Source of the DNA: Xenoacremonium recifei
Taxonomy: Eukaryota; Ascomycota; Sordariomycetes; Hypocreales; Nectriaceae
Length of the DNA stretch: 64,000 nucleotides
NCBI GenBank assembly: GCA_012184525.1
Contig: WOFQ01000003.1
Span: forward strand, 930,001 to 994,000
Direction: 5' to 3'
The translations under genes were made by a program, and so were the position numbers. Below are positions 22,605 through 33,126 of the stretch, piece by piece. How positions within the stretch are numbered: the first letter of the stretch is position 1; every line of letters starts with the position of its first letter. Below the pieces are notes generated by a model. That model was not told the origin of the DNA, did not search any database, and was given only the letters and a program-made list of their open reading frames with translations.

Positions 22605-22907
22605 ATGGACGACATACAGGCCCTCAGAGAGCTTATGGGTGGGTATAACTGGTGCACTATCACCGTTGATGCTCCAGAGTGGTATATATGTCCGATATAC
22701 AAGACGTTGCTTGGCGAACAGGAGGCCTTCGACAAAGTTTGCTCATCCAATGCCCTCGAATTCCCTAATGGATTAGTGCACACACTGCGATCCTCATCTC
22801 CGCCCGGGATTGGGTTATTTCGATCTCTCCCAATACCTGATGGAAAACTCTGGGGCATATATACAGTCCTCCTAGAGAAGCCAGAAAACCCAGCAAAGCT
22901 CCTGTAG
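22605..22907 (+). CDS. Doubtful 100-residue ORF, possible gene fragment
   Basis: The ATG at 22605 has a strong context (GCGCCATGG). The frame reads MDDIQALRELMGGYNW, then WYICPIYKTLLGEQEAFDKV, and ends PENPAKLL, with no low-complexity bias. The frame is open upstream to a TTG at 22533 but no in-frame ATG precedes. The opposite strand also has open frames (22523-22957 and 22872-23138), so strand is not certain. I recognise no family. It may be a small gene, a remnant, or chance; confidence is low. Confidence 0.3.
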   Translation: MDDIQALRELMGGYNWCTITVDAPEWYICPIYKTLLGEQEAFDKVCSSNALEFPNGLVHTLRSSSPPGIGLFRSLPIPDGKLWGIYTVLLEKPENPAKLL

Positions 22908-23146
22908 CCCCTTTTCATGGGAGCGTGTCTCAACATGGCTACTGTTTTCATCCCCATGCACGAGCGACCTCAAGCTCAGCAGGTATTCCCCATCTCCAAC
23001 GTACGGGCGGCGGTTGAGGGTCCCCTCCATGAATGTGCGTATCGCAATAAATACGTGTAGAAGTTGTTCAAAGAGTGTCTTCACGGGAAGGACCATGTCC
23101 AATGGGTCTATGGGAATTGATTGCGCAACCGTTTTCAAATTGGTCG

Positions 23147-23242
23147 GCTTCCGTAGCTCAGTTGGTTAGAGCTTCGTACTAATACTTGATCATCCGAGTC
23201 TTGGTGATGCGAAGGTCGCAGGTTCAAGCCCTGCCGGGAGCA
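23147..23242 (+). tRNA. tRNA-Ile (anticodon AAU) with a 22-nt intron
   Basis: The acceptor stem pairs GCTTCCG (23147-23153) with CGGGAGC (23235-23241), discriminator A at 23242, with one G-T pair. The D arm is GCTC/GAGC. The anticodon stem TCGTA (23174-23178) pairs with TGCGA (23208-23212), again with one G-T pair. The anticodon is AAT at 23181-23183 (read as IAU after deamination). The intron 23185-23206 sits at the canonical position one base 3' of the anticodon. The T arm is GCAGG-TTCAAGC-CCTGC. The mature length without intron is 74 nt. All structural elements are complete, so it should be functional. Confidence 0.95.
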
Positions 23243-23267
23243 ATAGTCTCACACTGCCTACCAATTC

Positions 23268-23273
23268 TTTTTT
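23268..23273 (+). terminator. RNA polymerase III terminator of tRNA-Ile
   Basis: A run of six T residues starts 26 bp beyond the end of the tRNA, followed by further T-rich runs to about 23310. Runs of T on the coding strand terminate RNA polymerase III. Confidence 0.8.
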
Positions 23274-26237
23274 GTTCTTTTCTTTTCTTTTTGGTCGAAA
23301 TATCTTTTTTTCTTAGATACCAGGCATCTTTTAACTTGTCCGCACAAGGAAAAAAGTTTGGCTTTCGTTTGGTAACTGGTGGAGTCTTAGTCCGATCATG
23401 TATAAGTGAACCGTGTGCCGCCTCCGTTGTGAATTCGTCGAAAATTCGTGCAATAATAATGCTTCCACTTCTGCCGCGCTTATGTACCAGTGATGGACCT
23501 GCAAATAGGAGTTTCGGGTTCATCTCATATCCTTGGATCATAAAATGCAGGCCATTACTGCCTCTGGACCATATCGTCGTGACTGTAGGAAATGGGACGT
23601 CGTTCTTCTAGGGTAGCCCGAATATTTATACAACGGGAGCTCTATGGAAACAGAACTTTTATAGGCTCAGTATCAGACTTCCGGACACGTCGATACCGCC
23701 GTAAGTTAGTGTAAATCTACATGAAAAGAAAAAGAAAAAAAAGAAATCCAGTCCGATCTTAGAGCGTCCCAGTAAGATGGGAGTTGCATGATCTGCTTGA
23801 CTATGCCTAAGGCATCTCGAACACGAGAATGCGATCAAAGCCAGATAGCTCAAGCCCATTTCACACAGATTTCTAGTCAAAGAACATGGCACAACAGAAG
23901 AACACTTGAGTTTGGCATGGATCTGATCAATGAAGTGACCTAGGCAGAGCCTGATCTGATTGACCAAAGCAGGTAACACATGTTAGCCCAAAGGTTAATA
24001 AGAGCATTGACCATCGTCCGACGGACCCGGACGATGAGATCGGGCCCCGGAAACTCGGAGGAAGCTGGTTGGGATGAGGAAACCAAGACGGCCTGGTATG
24101 GCTGGGAACGAACTTCAAAGGCGGAGGGCCGAGAACCAAGGGAGTATCAGAATTGACAAGTCAAAGATACGCCGTAGGCTGTACCGGGAAGCAGTAGTGT
24201 ATTGCATGCAGCATACGGAAAGAAAAACAGACGATAATGGACCGAGAAAGATAGGCGGATCGGTATGGGATGCGGAGATATTCGGGTGGATGGAAAGACA
24301 GGGAGATTCCTACACGCACAGGTGCCGGGCTGTGTCGTGCTTTCGACCTTCTGCAGCAGCAAGGACCGGCAGTTGTCCGGACACTTGGGACGGTTTGTCT
24401 CAGCCCTTCTGCAACGAGCGACTTGCGCGTGGATGATTCGACTTTTGTTGTTCAAGGGATGAACTGGTGGCCAGATGTGACGTAGGAATTCGGGTTCTTC
24501 AGAGGCTGTGGGGGGAAAGAGGCTTGATGGGTTCCAGTTATTGCGGGTTATACCGCTGTTTGCTCTCTGTAAGTACTGGGGAGCAGCTGTCAGTGGCCAA
24601 ACTATCCATATTGAGCAGTCCGAGGACTTGGACTCATGAATGCATCTTGAATATATGAGGTCGTACTGTCGTGGTAGACGATACCACAAGGTCAATGAAG
24701 AGAAGACTGACTGGCCGAGGAGCCAGGAGAGGGCGGCATCAATCGATTCGGCAATCTTGCTGGTACGTGTCGCTCAATGGATGACCGAGATTCAGAGACA
24801 AGTGCGCTGTGTTGTCCCGAAATCAACCAGGTAGATCCATTCGCCAGTTGTGGACGGCATGTTCCCAATCAGCGTGTCTGGGATTGCAACATCGACCAGG
24901 CAATGGGGCTGGCCGATGACTGGCCGCTGGATTGGCGGTCTTGTCAGAGGTCATGGGATCTGGCGTTGCCGAAGAGAGCCGTAAGACTGCAGAGTGACTT
25001 GGACCGGATGAGGCTGGGCAGCTGGCTGGGCTGATCCAGCTGGGGATGTTCGGGTCCCATTCGGGTGTTGGAGAAGGAAGATCAGGCGTCAATCGGCTCG
25101 GTTGTGAAGCAAGCGGTGCAAGTACCCGTCAAAAACCGGCGGCAGAGCCAAGGCTCCAGATGGTGAAGAAATCTTCATCTTTTGCGGCTGAGGTGGTCAT
25201 GGCTTTTCTTCTAGATTTGTTTCCATGGTGATGTCGAAGATGCTCTTTTCGTGGATTGCGCATTCTCCAGAGTCGACAAGTCCTGGACCCTGCGATGTGA
25301 GGCCTAGATAGAGCACAAGCCCGCATCGGACGATGACTGGACAAGCCTCATCCCCGAAACGAGCTGACCTGAGTCCGCCTGGCGCCTGAACTGCTCGCTC
25401 CAGGGCGCCTCAGCCACTGAACGGGCGACTGTAGGGCCTGAAGCTCGGGAGCCGCTGTGGCAAGCGCCTGGCTTGTGCAGGCGGGATCAGGCCACAGCCA
25501 GTGGGAACGAGAATTGTCAGAGTTCTGGAGGAGCGCGTCGTGGCATGACATGGAGGGTCCCCCCCGCCGGCGCGTCCCGGTACGCATGATGGGGAGAGTT
25601 CCATGATGTTGAACTGATTAAATGGGATGGAGAGAGGGAAAAAGAAAAAGAAGACGTTCTTTAAAGACCCGCCGCGCAGTTCTCGTCGCTCTTTCCGTTC
25701 CTTTTCATACGTTGAGGCCCTGGCCGTCCAGATTGAATCGTTCTTTCCGTCCCATGATACGGCCCTGTAGCTCGGGAAGGTGCAGTCCAGCCTAGCCAGC
25801 GCAGAGCAACAACTGAGACTGAGACTCCAAGTGAAACCTCCAACACACCCATCCATCACCAATCCACCACTCTGACTGGCTCCCAGTTGGGCGGCAGCCA
25901 TCAGGCACTCACAGCTTCAGATCTCCAAGACGCTTTCCCTCCTTTGCTCGCCTGCATACCCTTGGCCAAGCTATTGATAGAGACACCGACTGGAGCTTGC
26001 CCACTCTCCGGATTCCACTGCAGACGCAGTTCTTCACCTTCTTTTCGGATCCCCTCTCTCGCCTCTTTCTCTCTTCTTATCTTCCTCTTCTTCACCGACA
26101 GGCCTTGATGGACCTGCGATGCTGAGGACTGGCTCCTAAACCCCGAACCGAAGAGAGGCCCAACACAACACAGACAAGACTGCAACCCGGCACCAAACCG
26201 ACCGAAACTACCGCCATACACAAAAAAAAAGAGAGCC
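23274..26237. other. Gene-poor stretch and leader of the 1171-residue protein gene
   Basis: About 3 kb without a supportable gene. Frames at 24147-24695 (minus) and 24074-24436 (plus) overlap and have no features of real proteins. From about 25.80 kb the plus strand becomes CT-rich, with TC-rich stretches near 26030-26095. This continues to the ATG at 26238 and suggests a long 5' UTR for the downstream gene. No RNA gene or transposon remnant was recognised. Confidence 0.5.
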
Positions 26238-29200
26238 ATGCCTCTGCTTCGAGATCCTCGTCCTTCAACCTCCTCCGACGGGCACTCCGTCACCTCCTCC
26301 TCCTTCAGTCTGGGCACTAAGCGCCGCTTCCCGCTGCTCCACCGCAAAAAGAACCGGAACTCAGAGCTATCATCGTCGCCGCTGGTGCCCGGCTCTAAGA
26401 AAACCGGCTTTCGAGTACACGTGCAGGTCAAATTCGAGAAACCGCTGGCCAACTGCGACCACGCTCGAGACTATGATGGCTCACCGAAATTTGTTGCCTC
26501 TGACCGCATCTGTCAAGCCCTGCTCTCTCGTCTCCAGCACTGCTCCGCCGAGCTCATCACCCGCCACGACTGCAATGCGTTGGATCCCCTCCACAAGCCC
26601 CATCGAGACGTCAAGCCGCTTCGCTACCGCATCACCTACCGAGTCGAGCGGGACGGTCTAGTTTTGGTCGAGAAATCTCTGCGGTCCTTTCAAGAGTACG
26701 ATCTGACCTTGGATGATGCCCGAGAGGTTGTCTCTGCAACTGACCGCATCGTCGGTCTCTTTCTGCTCCGTCATGACCCCGGTTTCCGGTGGGCGGAGGT
26801 GACCGAGCCGGAATCCTTCAGCGCCGAGGCCGAAACGGTCCGGCCCTGCACCGGTCGGCCCCAGACCACGCTATGCATCCCCCGGTCCCGGTTTGTCAAT
26901 GCAAGCCAGAAGTTTGAGATGATTCCCGGGTTTTCAATTGAGCTGTACTTGCGAAGTCGATGCGCCACGCGATACCCAGAGAACCGCAATGCCTCTATCA
27001 AGATTGATAGCTTACAGCCCACTCCTCTGACCCTCCTGACTGGCGAGGACCTCACTACCAGGGTTTGCAATCTCCTGGATGACCCCGTCATGGCCTGTAA
27101 GAGGAAGTTCGACAAGCGTCACCGTTCTTGTGATGGACTCGAGGGAAGTGGGGGATGTCAGCACATTGAAGATGGCGCAGTTGATATCATGATTAAAGTC
27201 AGGAACAACTTGGGCCCTGACTACAACTACTTCTCCCACCGTGTTCAGACCAGCAAAGTCCTATTTAACGACCCGCAGGGCCGTGATTTTGACGAGTTCA
27301 CAAACCAGCTCAAGGCCAAGATGGAAAAGGCTCGTGACATGTCCGACCATAAAATCCGGTCTATGGACGACCTCATCGTCAGAATTCGAGAGCTCCGTGG
27401 GAAGAACTGGTCGGTCCACGAGCCCTTGGCGTTCCGCCTAGATTCTTCAGTCACATATTGCCGACAGACCATTGACGCTGTCATTGAGCGACTTCAATCA
27501 GGCATCAGCAATGTCCTCGAAGGCTATGAAGACGCCCTAGCAACAATGACGGTCCACAAGAGGGGGCACCTCATCTACGATGGTTTCCTCGACGGAGCTG
27601 GTGCTCCTGATGGAATCCCAATGGAAAAGTACGAGACCCCAGATCACGAGAGGCGGTCGTTAGAGCAGAGGCTCCGAGAACGAATTCGCGCAGACATCAC
27701 CATGTTGTGCAAGGATACCTGTGCGCTCGACTGTTCTGATATCTTACCCAACTTGAAAATTCGAGGAGGAGATTCAAGATCTTCTTTCAGCAGTAGCATG
27801 GCACGCCCAACTTCTCAGCTCTCCAACACCGAATCGATCACCAGCGCTCGATCCGACCACACCCTCTCAAAGAAGCAGGCCAAACCCAATTTGAGAGCTA
27901 CTTCTCAGACCTCCCTCCCCATGCCTGATCTTCAGCGGGTACCATCAGGCCTCGAAACGGCCAAACGCCATGGCTACATGGCCGATTATATCGCAGACGA
28001 CGAGAACCTGTCCGAGCCCCCGTCTACCCCGAGTTTGGTGGATACTGATAGCATCAGTCCTCGAGATAGCGTTGTCGTTACGCCTATGTCCTCGCGTCAT
28101 GTTCACGAGGATCAGTCAAACCAAGGCTTGCGAATCATCGACGATGGCCACCGCATCATTTATCAACAGCACTCTGACGCTGACGCCATCGCTCATGGCG
28201 GCACCGAGATCCATCATTTCGTCGAGGAGGATGATGAAGGGGCACATCTCAGCAAGGGACAGCCTATCGACACGCCATCCAAGAAATCAGATAGAAGATC
28301 TTTCGACACCCGCATGCCTGATCTATCTGGAATGGCTAAAACGACACCTGTCTCAACGGAGCCGAAGACTAAGGAGGAGAAGCCTCTTTCTGCTCCTGAG
28401 ACGGAAGAGAATAAGCCGGTGGAAGAAGCTATCGTCCCTCAAGAGACTGTGGCTACTGAAACCGTTGTCCCGAAGGTGGTTGCCTCTGAGGAGGTCAGTT
28501 CCCAGGGCGACATCAAGTCCGCAGAAGAAGAGGCTACCCCTAAACAAGAGAAGCAAGTCCTGGAACTTGTGCCCCCCAAGCCCGACGCGGCTAAGGAAGA
28601 GCTTCAAGAAGGGCTTCCTGCCGAAGGGGTTCTCGAGTATGTCTGCCAGCCCGCATCACCGGTTGAATCCGAAGGAGCTCCCACCGTCAAGCAAACTCAG
28701 CAGACCCAATTATCAGAGGCAGTCGAAGTTGCGACTATTGATGAGAAGGGAAATGTGACACAGGAGACTCCTGCCATCCGCCTGGAATCTGTCGAGCCTC
28801 AAGAAGAGTCTAAAGAAGCTTTAACCGCCAGTGAGCAGTTTGAAGCTTCTCAGGATGACACCTGGGAACTCGTTGAAGCGAGCAACGTTTTAAACCCTGT
28901 TCATCATGCTCTTTCATTGGTTCCCGAAGAAGTCGAACCTAACACGAAATCCGAGACGTGCATGGAGAGTGATTCGACCAAGCCCGCCACTCAACAAGCG
29001 ATTCTCGAGCCAAAAGAGGACTTGGATAGTCAATCCAAGCAGGTTGCCGAAGAATCTAATGAGGAAGAAGTGGCCCTTGGCGACTTTCCCAAACCTCCCT
29101 CCTCGGAGAAGTCTCTCACTGAAGAGCCAAAGTTCCGACCAAGTGAAGACTCGGCAATTGATCTCAAGGAGCGACACATGGCGGAGGAACAAAGAGGGCG

Positions 29201-29753
29201 CCACACTGCCTCTAACTCTGATGATTCGGGCATAGTACTTGATGAACAGAAGGTACCTGTCCTGGACATCAAGACTCCAGCCCCCGAGTCTGCTGAAGTC
29301 GTCGATAAGGTCGCAGAAGACAAGCCTGCTGAGTCCATTGACGTGCTCCCCCCTGTTACTGAAGAGCCCTCAATCATCATTCCTGACGTGATCCCGAGGT
29401 CAACGCTCACAGATCTTGAGATCCCGGAAGTTATCCCACGACCCCGAAGGAGCACGTTGGCCGGTCGGCCTAAGTCCATGGCGCTTGACCTAAACATGGA
29501 ATACGATCCCTTTGAGGGCCAGGGCGAATACTCCCCAATTGAAGCACGCCCGATGAGCCTTACCGGACTTACTCGGCCAGGCTTTCACCGCCGCCAGCCC
29601 TCAGCCGGTTGGTTTGGTCTCCATGAGCAGCCTCATCCGTCGTTTGGTCTTCGCAATGCCCTTGTGCCTTATCGCTTCCAGAACATGCGATTTGAGCAGA
29701 CATCGGCGAACAGCTGTATGCCAAGCACCTCCTCAAACGACGACGGGTTGTAA
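26238..29753 (+). CDS. Large intronless protein of unknown function (conserved N-terminal domain, disordered acidic C-terminal half)
   Basis: One uninterrupted frame of 1171 codons. Residues about 50-490 look folded: VHVQVKFEKPLANCDHARDYDG, YRITYRVERDGLVLVEKSLR, IPGFSIELYLRSRC and CRQTIDAVIERLQSG are mixed hydrophobic-polar segments without repeats. From about residue 500 the chain is low complexity, rich in Glu, Pro, Ser, Thr and Lys, with short PEST-like stretches and many proline-directed phosphosites. The last about 90 residues regain order around IPEVIPRPRRSTLAGRPKS and PARPMSLTGLTRPG-like text. No signal peptide or membrane helix is seen. I cannot assign a function. The layout fits a cytosolic or cytoskeletal scaffold protein, but this is speculation. 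The ATG follows an A-rich AAAAAAAAAGAGAGCC context and is the first in frame. Confidence 0.8.
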   Translation: MPLLRDPRPSTSSDGHSVTSSSFSLGTKRRFPLLHRKKNRNSELSSSPLVPGSKKTGFRVHVQVKFEKPLANCDHARDYDGSPKFVASDRICQALLSRLQHCSAELITRHDCNALDPLHKPHRDVKPLRYRITYRVERDGLVLVEKSLRSFQEYDLTLDDAREVVSATDRIVGLFLLRHDPGFRWAEVTEPESFSAEAETVRPCTGRPQTTLCIPRSRFVNASQKFEMIPGFSIELYLRSRCATRYPENRNASIKIDSLQPTPLTLLTGEDLTTRVCNLLDDPVMACKRKFDKRHRSCDGLEGSGGCQHIEDGAVDIMIKVRNNLGPDYNYFSHRVQTSKVLFNDPQGRDFDEFTNQLKAKMEKARDMSDHKIRSMDDLIVRIRELRGKNWSVHEPLAFRLDSSVTYCRQTIDAVIERLQSGISNVLEGYEDALATMTVHKRGHLIYDGFLDGAGAPDGIPMEKYETPDHERRSLEQRLRERIRADITMLCKDTCALDCSDILPNLKIRGGDSRSSFSSSMARPTSQLSNTESITSARSDHTLSKKQAKPNLRATSQTSLPMPDLQRVPSGLETAKRHGYMADYIADDENLSEPPSTPSLVDTDSISPRDSVVVTPMSSRHVHEDQSNQGLRIIDDGHRIIYQQHSDADAIAHGGTEIHHFVEEDDEGAHLSKGQPIDTPSKKSDRRSFDTRMPDLSGMAKTTPVSTEPKTKEEKPLSAPETEENKPVEEAIVPQETVATETVVPKVVASEEVSSQGDIKSAEEEATPKQEKQVLELVPPKPDAAKEELQEGLPAEGVLEYVCQPASPVESEGAPTVKQTQQTQLSEAVEVATIDEKGNVTQETPAIRLESVEPQEESKEALTASEQFEASQDDTWELVEASNVLNPVHHALSLVPEEVEPNTKSETCMESDSTKPATQQAILEPKEDLDSQSKQVAEESNEEEVALGDFPKPPSSEKSLTEEPKFRPSEDSAIDLKERHMAEEQRGRHTASNSDDSGIVLDEQKVPVLDIKTPAPESAEVVDKVAEDKPAESIDVLPPVTEEPSIIIPDVIPRSTLTDLEIPEVIPRPRRSTLAGRPKSMALDLNMEYDPFEGQGEYSPIEARPMSLTGLTRPGFHRRQPSAGWFGLHEQPHPSFGLRNALVPYRFQNMRFEQTSANSCMPSTSSNDDGL

Positions 29754-30493
29754 GATCCTGTCGATCGTACAAAGTAAGAAAATATTAAAGAGAAGAAAAA
29801 GAAATATCTGTTTGGGTTACATGGTATGAGGGGTAGAGAACATTGCTGATGAGAAGACATTGGCGACGGCGTTTTGTGGGATTTTATTGCCACGAGTTCT
29901 GGCATGCATTGCGCAGGGATGTTCATAGCGAGATGGATGAGATACATAAGATACACCGACTACCGTAAATAACATTTGCTTGATTATTTTCATCATATAT
30001 TGATTTCTCTAGTAGCTTGGCGCGTGAAATATTCCCGTAAAGTACTACATATGGTGGATTTTCCGTCATGAGCTGAATGCTTTTGATCTAAAATATCCCC
30101 GCTACCAAGAAATCATTGCTACGTAAGTTCATGTCAAGTCAGGAGGGATCCTTTTGGATCCTTGACATAATATCAGTGACGACAATGTTGCTCGTGCCCA
30201 GCATCGTGAGGTGGGCCAGCATGTTTCCTCCATACTGGTCTGTTGCGTTGTCGTCTCTATAAATTACGGCGTCGTTTCGCTCGCAGTCGAAATCCTATTT
30301 CTAGGATCTTGGTCACTAAGACCTTTGAGAGATAAGACCTAGGCAAAAGTAGTGTTGTCTCTTCCGTCCGAAACTGTTTTTTTGTCGACTGGTCAGGTGA
30401 ACTTTGTGGTCACCAAGTCGGAGGTAAGATGTCATCAAGTCATGACAATATCCCCGATAAATGAAGTATTCGCCATTAGAGCCGGCTCGGACC
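29754..30493. other. Intergenic between convergent genes
   Basis: About 740 bp, AT-richer than the flanking genes, probably the 3' UTRs of the 1171-residue protein gene and of SLD5. Nothing else was recognised. Confidence 0.5.
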
Positions 30494-31259
30494 TCATACC
30501 AACTCGGCATCGCCCTCCTCGACGATGGCCTTCGCACTGGACCACCGCAAAATGAGAATGTCGCCATTATCGGCAGGTAGAGAGACATCGGCATCCGTAC
30601 CCTGGCCATAGACGTCCCGGTCGCGCAGCATGCGGATAAATACGGCCGTGTCTAGGTCCGGCGCGTCGATCATGCTGACGTTGCCCGCCGTGTCGTTCAA
30701 GTTCTGCAACTGCTGCGGGAAAGAGGCCAAGAAAGATGACAGATAGTGGTTATGCAGCAGGGCCTGGTGGCGCGTGGCATACTGGACTTCCATGGGTGAG
30801 AGCCTTTCTCTTAGGGCAGGGTTGGATAGGTAGTGTAATGTGTGCTTGTCGATCTGGCGGAGAGTTAGTAAGATGAATGATAATTTGTAGGGGAGGAACT
30901 AACTTTGGCCATACGGGCACGTAGATAACTTCGAACAAGGAACTTGTAACGCTCCAGTTCGGTCTGGATGACAATGAGGGCGAAGTTGGCTTTTGGGTCC
31001 ATGTCGCCGGTCATCTCTTCCACCTTCTCGATCTGGGACTTGATGCGGGAGTTGACGCGTTCCAAAAGGCCGTCAGCGGGCCATCTAAAGTGAATTAGTA
31101 TTCTGATCGCGAAAGTTTGGTGTGTGAAGCTTACCCGAGCAATTCTGGCGCTGAGCGCTCAGCGACCCAAAGACGCGTTAAGGCCTGAAGGTCGCGCGTC
31201 TCTGGAGGAACGCCGTGGGACTGGGGGTCGACTTCACGGAGGATATCGTCAATATCCAT
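30494..31259 (-). CDS. SLD5: DNA replication complex GINS protein SLD5
   Basis: Minus strand, three exons (31259-31135, 31084-30904, 30853-30494), 221 residues, the normal SLD5 size. SLD5 is one of four GINS subunits (with Psf1, Psf2, Psf3) that join Mcm2-7 and Cdc45 as the replicative helicase. Diagnostic segments are MDIDDILREVD and LQALTRLWVAERSAPELLGWPADGLLERV at the N-terminus. The helical core follows, with ALIVIQTELERYKFLVRSYLRARMAKIDKHTLHYL. The C-terminal beta domain (VFIRMLRDRDVY, LPADNGDILILRWSSAKAIVEEGDAELV) completes it. Both introns are 50 bp, near the lower limit for these fungi. It is divergent from the hydroxyacid dehydrogenase gene, with 566 bp between their start codons. 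Confidence 0.93.
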
Positions 31260-31825
31260 CTTGATTGCCGATACAATAAAGATGAAACTTGACAGGTGAA
31301 GATGAGAGAGAAAATCCTTTTGATATCGGATAGACGAGGCTTGACAGGTCTTGGTGGGGGTGAGTTGAAGGGGTTGAGTTGAGGTTGATGATGCGGGGCA
31401 GCCTTAAGACTCACCAATCGCCGTCAACTCGGGACCTGCACCAGAAACTTGACTCCTCCATCATGACAACGATATTTTGCAATAACAAGGTCATGATACC
31501 CGAAAATATGACTAAATTATGTGAGCTGCTGCGTCTTGTTTATAAGAGGGTAATTGATCCTTAAGGTAGCCAGATTGTTAGTTGCCCTCAAGTTAAGATT
31601 TGTAGGAAAGGCAAGACGAGGGCGGGACCTTCCTTGTCGAGCATCTCCAACTCTCTCCAACTTTGAGCTGGCCCTCGGCTTGAGGCGATCGGCTTCTCCT
31701 CACTTCACATGCCCCAACACACAAACATTTATTTAACCGCCGGCAGCTCAGCTGAAATGGGCTTTCTCAGCCATCAACTCGACATCAACAAACGGCCAAC
31801 GTCAACGAACAGGTAGTCATCCATC
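31260..31825. promoter_or_regulatory. Divergent promoter region of SLD5 and the hydroxyacid dehydrogenase gene
   Basis: 566 bp between two outward-facing start codons. The plus-strand side contains TCATC-rich and CAACT-containing leader sequence just before 31826. No known regulatory box could be identified with confidence; in particular I did not find a perfect MluI cell-cycle box (ACGCGT) here. Confidence 0.45.
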
Positions 31826-33126
31826 ATGGAGGACGACGACGATACTGTGCCTTACGCGCACTATCTACGGTCCATTATCCAGAAGGGCATGCTAGCGGGC
31901 ACACTTCCGGTCGTCACAACGGACCCCAACCTCCTCGAGGCGCAGGCCAAAAAGGCCATGTCCAAGAAGGGGTATGACTACACCCGTGGCGGCGCTGGAG
32001 AATCGTCCACTATGGAGTCCAATCGTCTGGCCTTTCGCAAATGGCAGATCATCCCCCGGGTGCTTGTCAAGACAACGCCACGAGACCTGAGCACCACTCT
32101 ATTCGGCGAGAAATACGGTAACTGCCTACTAACCCGCCTCTATTCTACCGGAACCAGCGTTACCGGTCGATCTTGAACTTGGCTGACTACGTCCATCTAG
32201 ACACGCCTCTCCTTATGGCTCCCATCGGGGTCCAGTCCCTGTACCACGAGGACAAGGAGATCGGCACGGCAAAGGCTTGTGCCGCCCTTCGCGTCCCGTT
32301 TACTATGAGCACTGCCTCGTCGACGGGCATCGAGGAGCTAGCGGAAGCGTCAATGGGACCCAAGTGGTACCAGCTGTATTGGCCCGAGGACGACGACATC
32401 ACGGCTTCGCTGCTGGACCGTGCGAAGGCAAACGGCTTCAAGGTTCTGGTCGTTACGTTGGACACCTGGACTCTGGGATGGCGCCCTACCGAGTTGGACG
32501 CTGCCTCTCTGCCATTTCTAGCAGGGGAGGGTGATCAGGTTGGATTTTCAGATCCCGTCTTCCGATAGAAGTTTGCGGAGAATACGGATGGAGGCACTCC
32601 CGAGGAGAACACTCTGCAGGCATCCCTTTACTGGTGCAGCGAGGTCTTCTCGGGATCGAGCCATAGCTGGGAAGATCTCGCGCTGCTTCGGAAGCACTGG
32701 GATGGCCCAATCGTGCTCAAGGGCATCCTTAGTGTTAAAGATGCCCAAGCAGCGCAGAAGCACGGTGTCGATGGCATCATCGTGAGCAATCACGGCGGCC
32801 GCCAGCTCGACGGCGCCATCGCATCCCTGGATGCCCTGCCGGCCATCGTCGACGCTGTAGGCGACACAATGACGGTGATGCTGGACTCGGGCATTCGCAC
32901 GGGTGCCGATGTGCTCAAGGCACTGGCTCTAGGCGCCAAGGCTGTGTTTGTTGGCAGGCCAGTCATCTACGGATTGGGGATCAACGGCCGCGACGGAGCG
33001 GAAGCAGTTCTAGCCGGGCTGCTAGCCGATCTGGATCTGTCGATGGGTTTCTCAGGAGCGAGGACGGTGAAGGAGCTCAATCGAGAAATGCTCAGGCCGG
33101 TCAAGGACGGACTACCAAAGCTGTAG
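31826..33126 (+). pseudogene. FMN-dependent alpha-hydroxyacid dehydrogenase (lactate/glycolate oxidase type) with an in-frame TAG
   Basis: Two exons, 31826-32117 and 32201-33126; splicing restores the family motif KYDTPLLMAPIGVQSLYHED. Without the stop it would encode about 404 residues, full length for lactate 2-monooxygenase-like proteins. The FMN barrel is otherwise intact: VVTLDTWTLGWRP, LKGILSVKDAQAA, the catalytic SNHGGRQLDG, DSGIRTGADVLKALALGAKAVFVGRPVIYGL. A single TAG at 32566-32568 interrupts GFSDPVFR/KFAENTDGGTPEEN exactly where homologues read straight through, and no plausible intron removes it. The reading frame continues without a further stop or frameshift for 186 codons to the natural end. 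This is best explained as a recent nonsense mutation, a sequencing error, or less likely readthrough. The extreme C-terminus PKL resembles a weak peroxisomal signal. The 5' flank is shared with SLD5. Confidence 0.82.

Noticed and set aside
24147..24695. 182-codon minus-strand frame
   Set aside because: Begins with a non-ATG codon, composition is atypical of proteins, and the plus strand is equally open.
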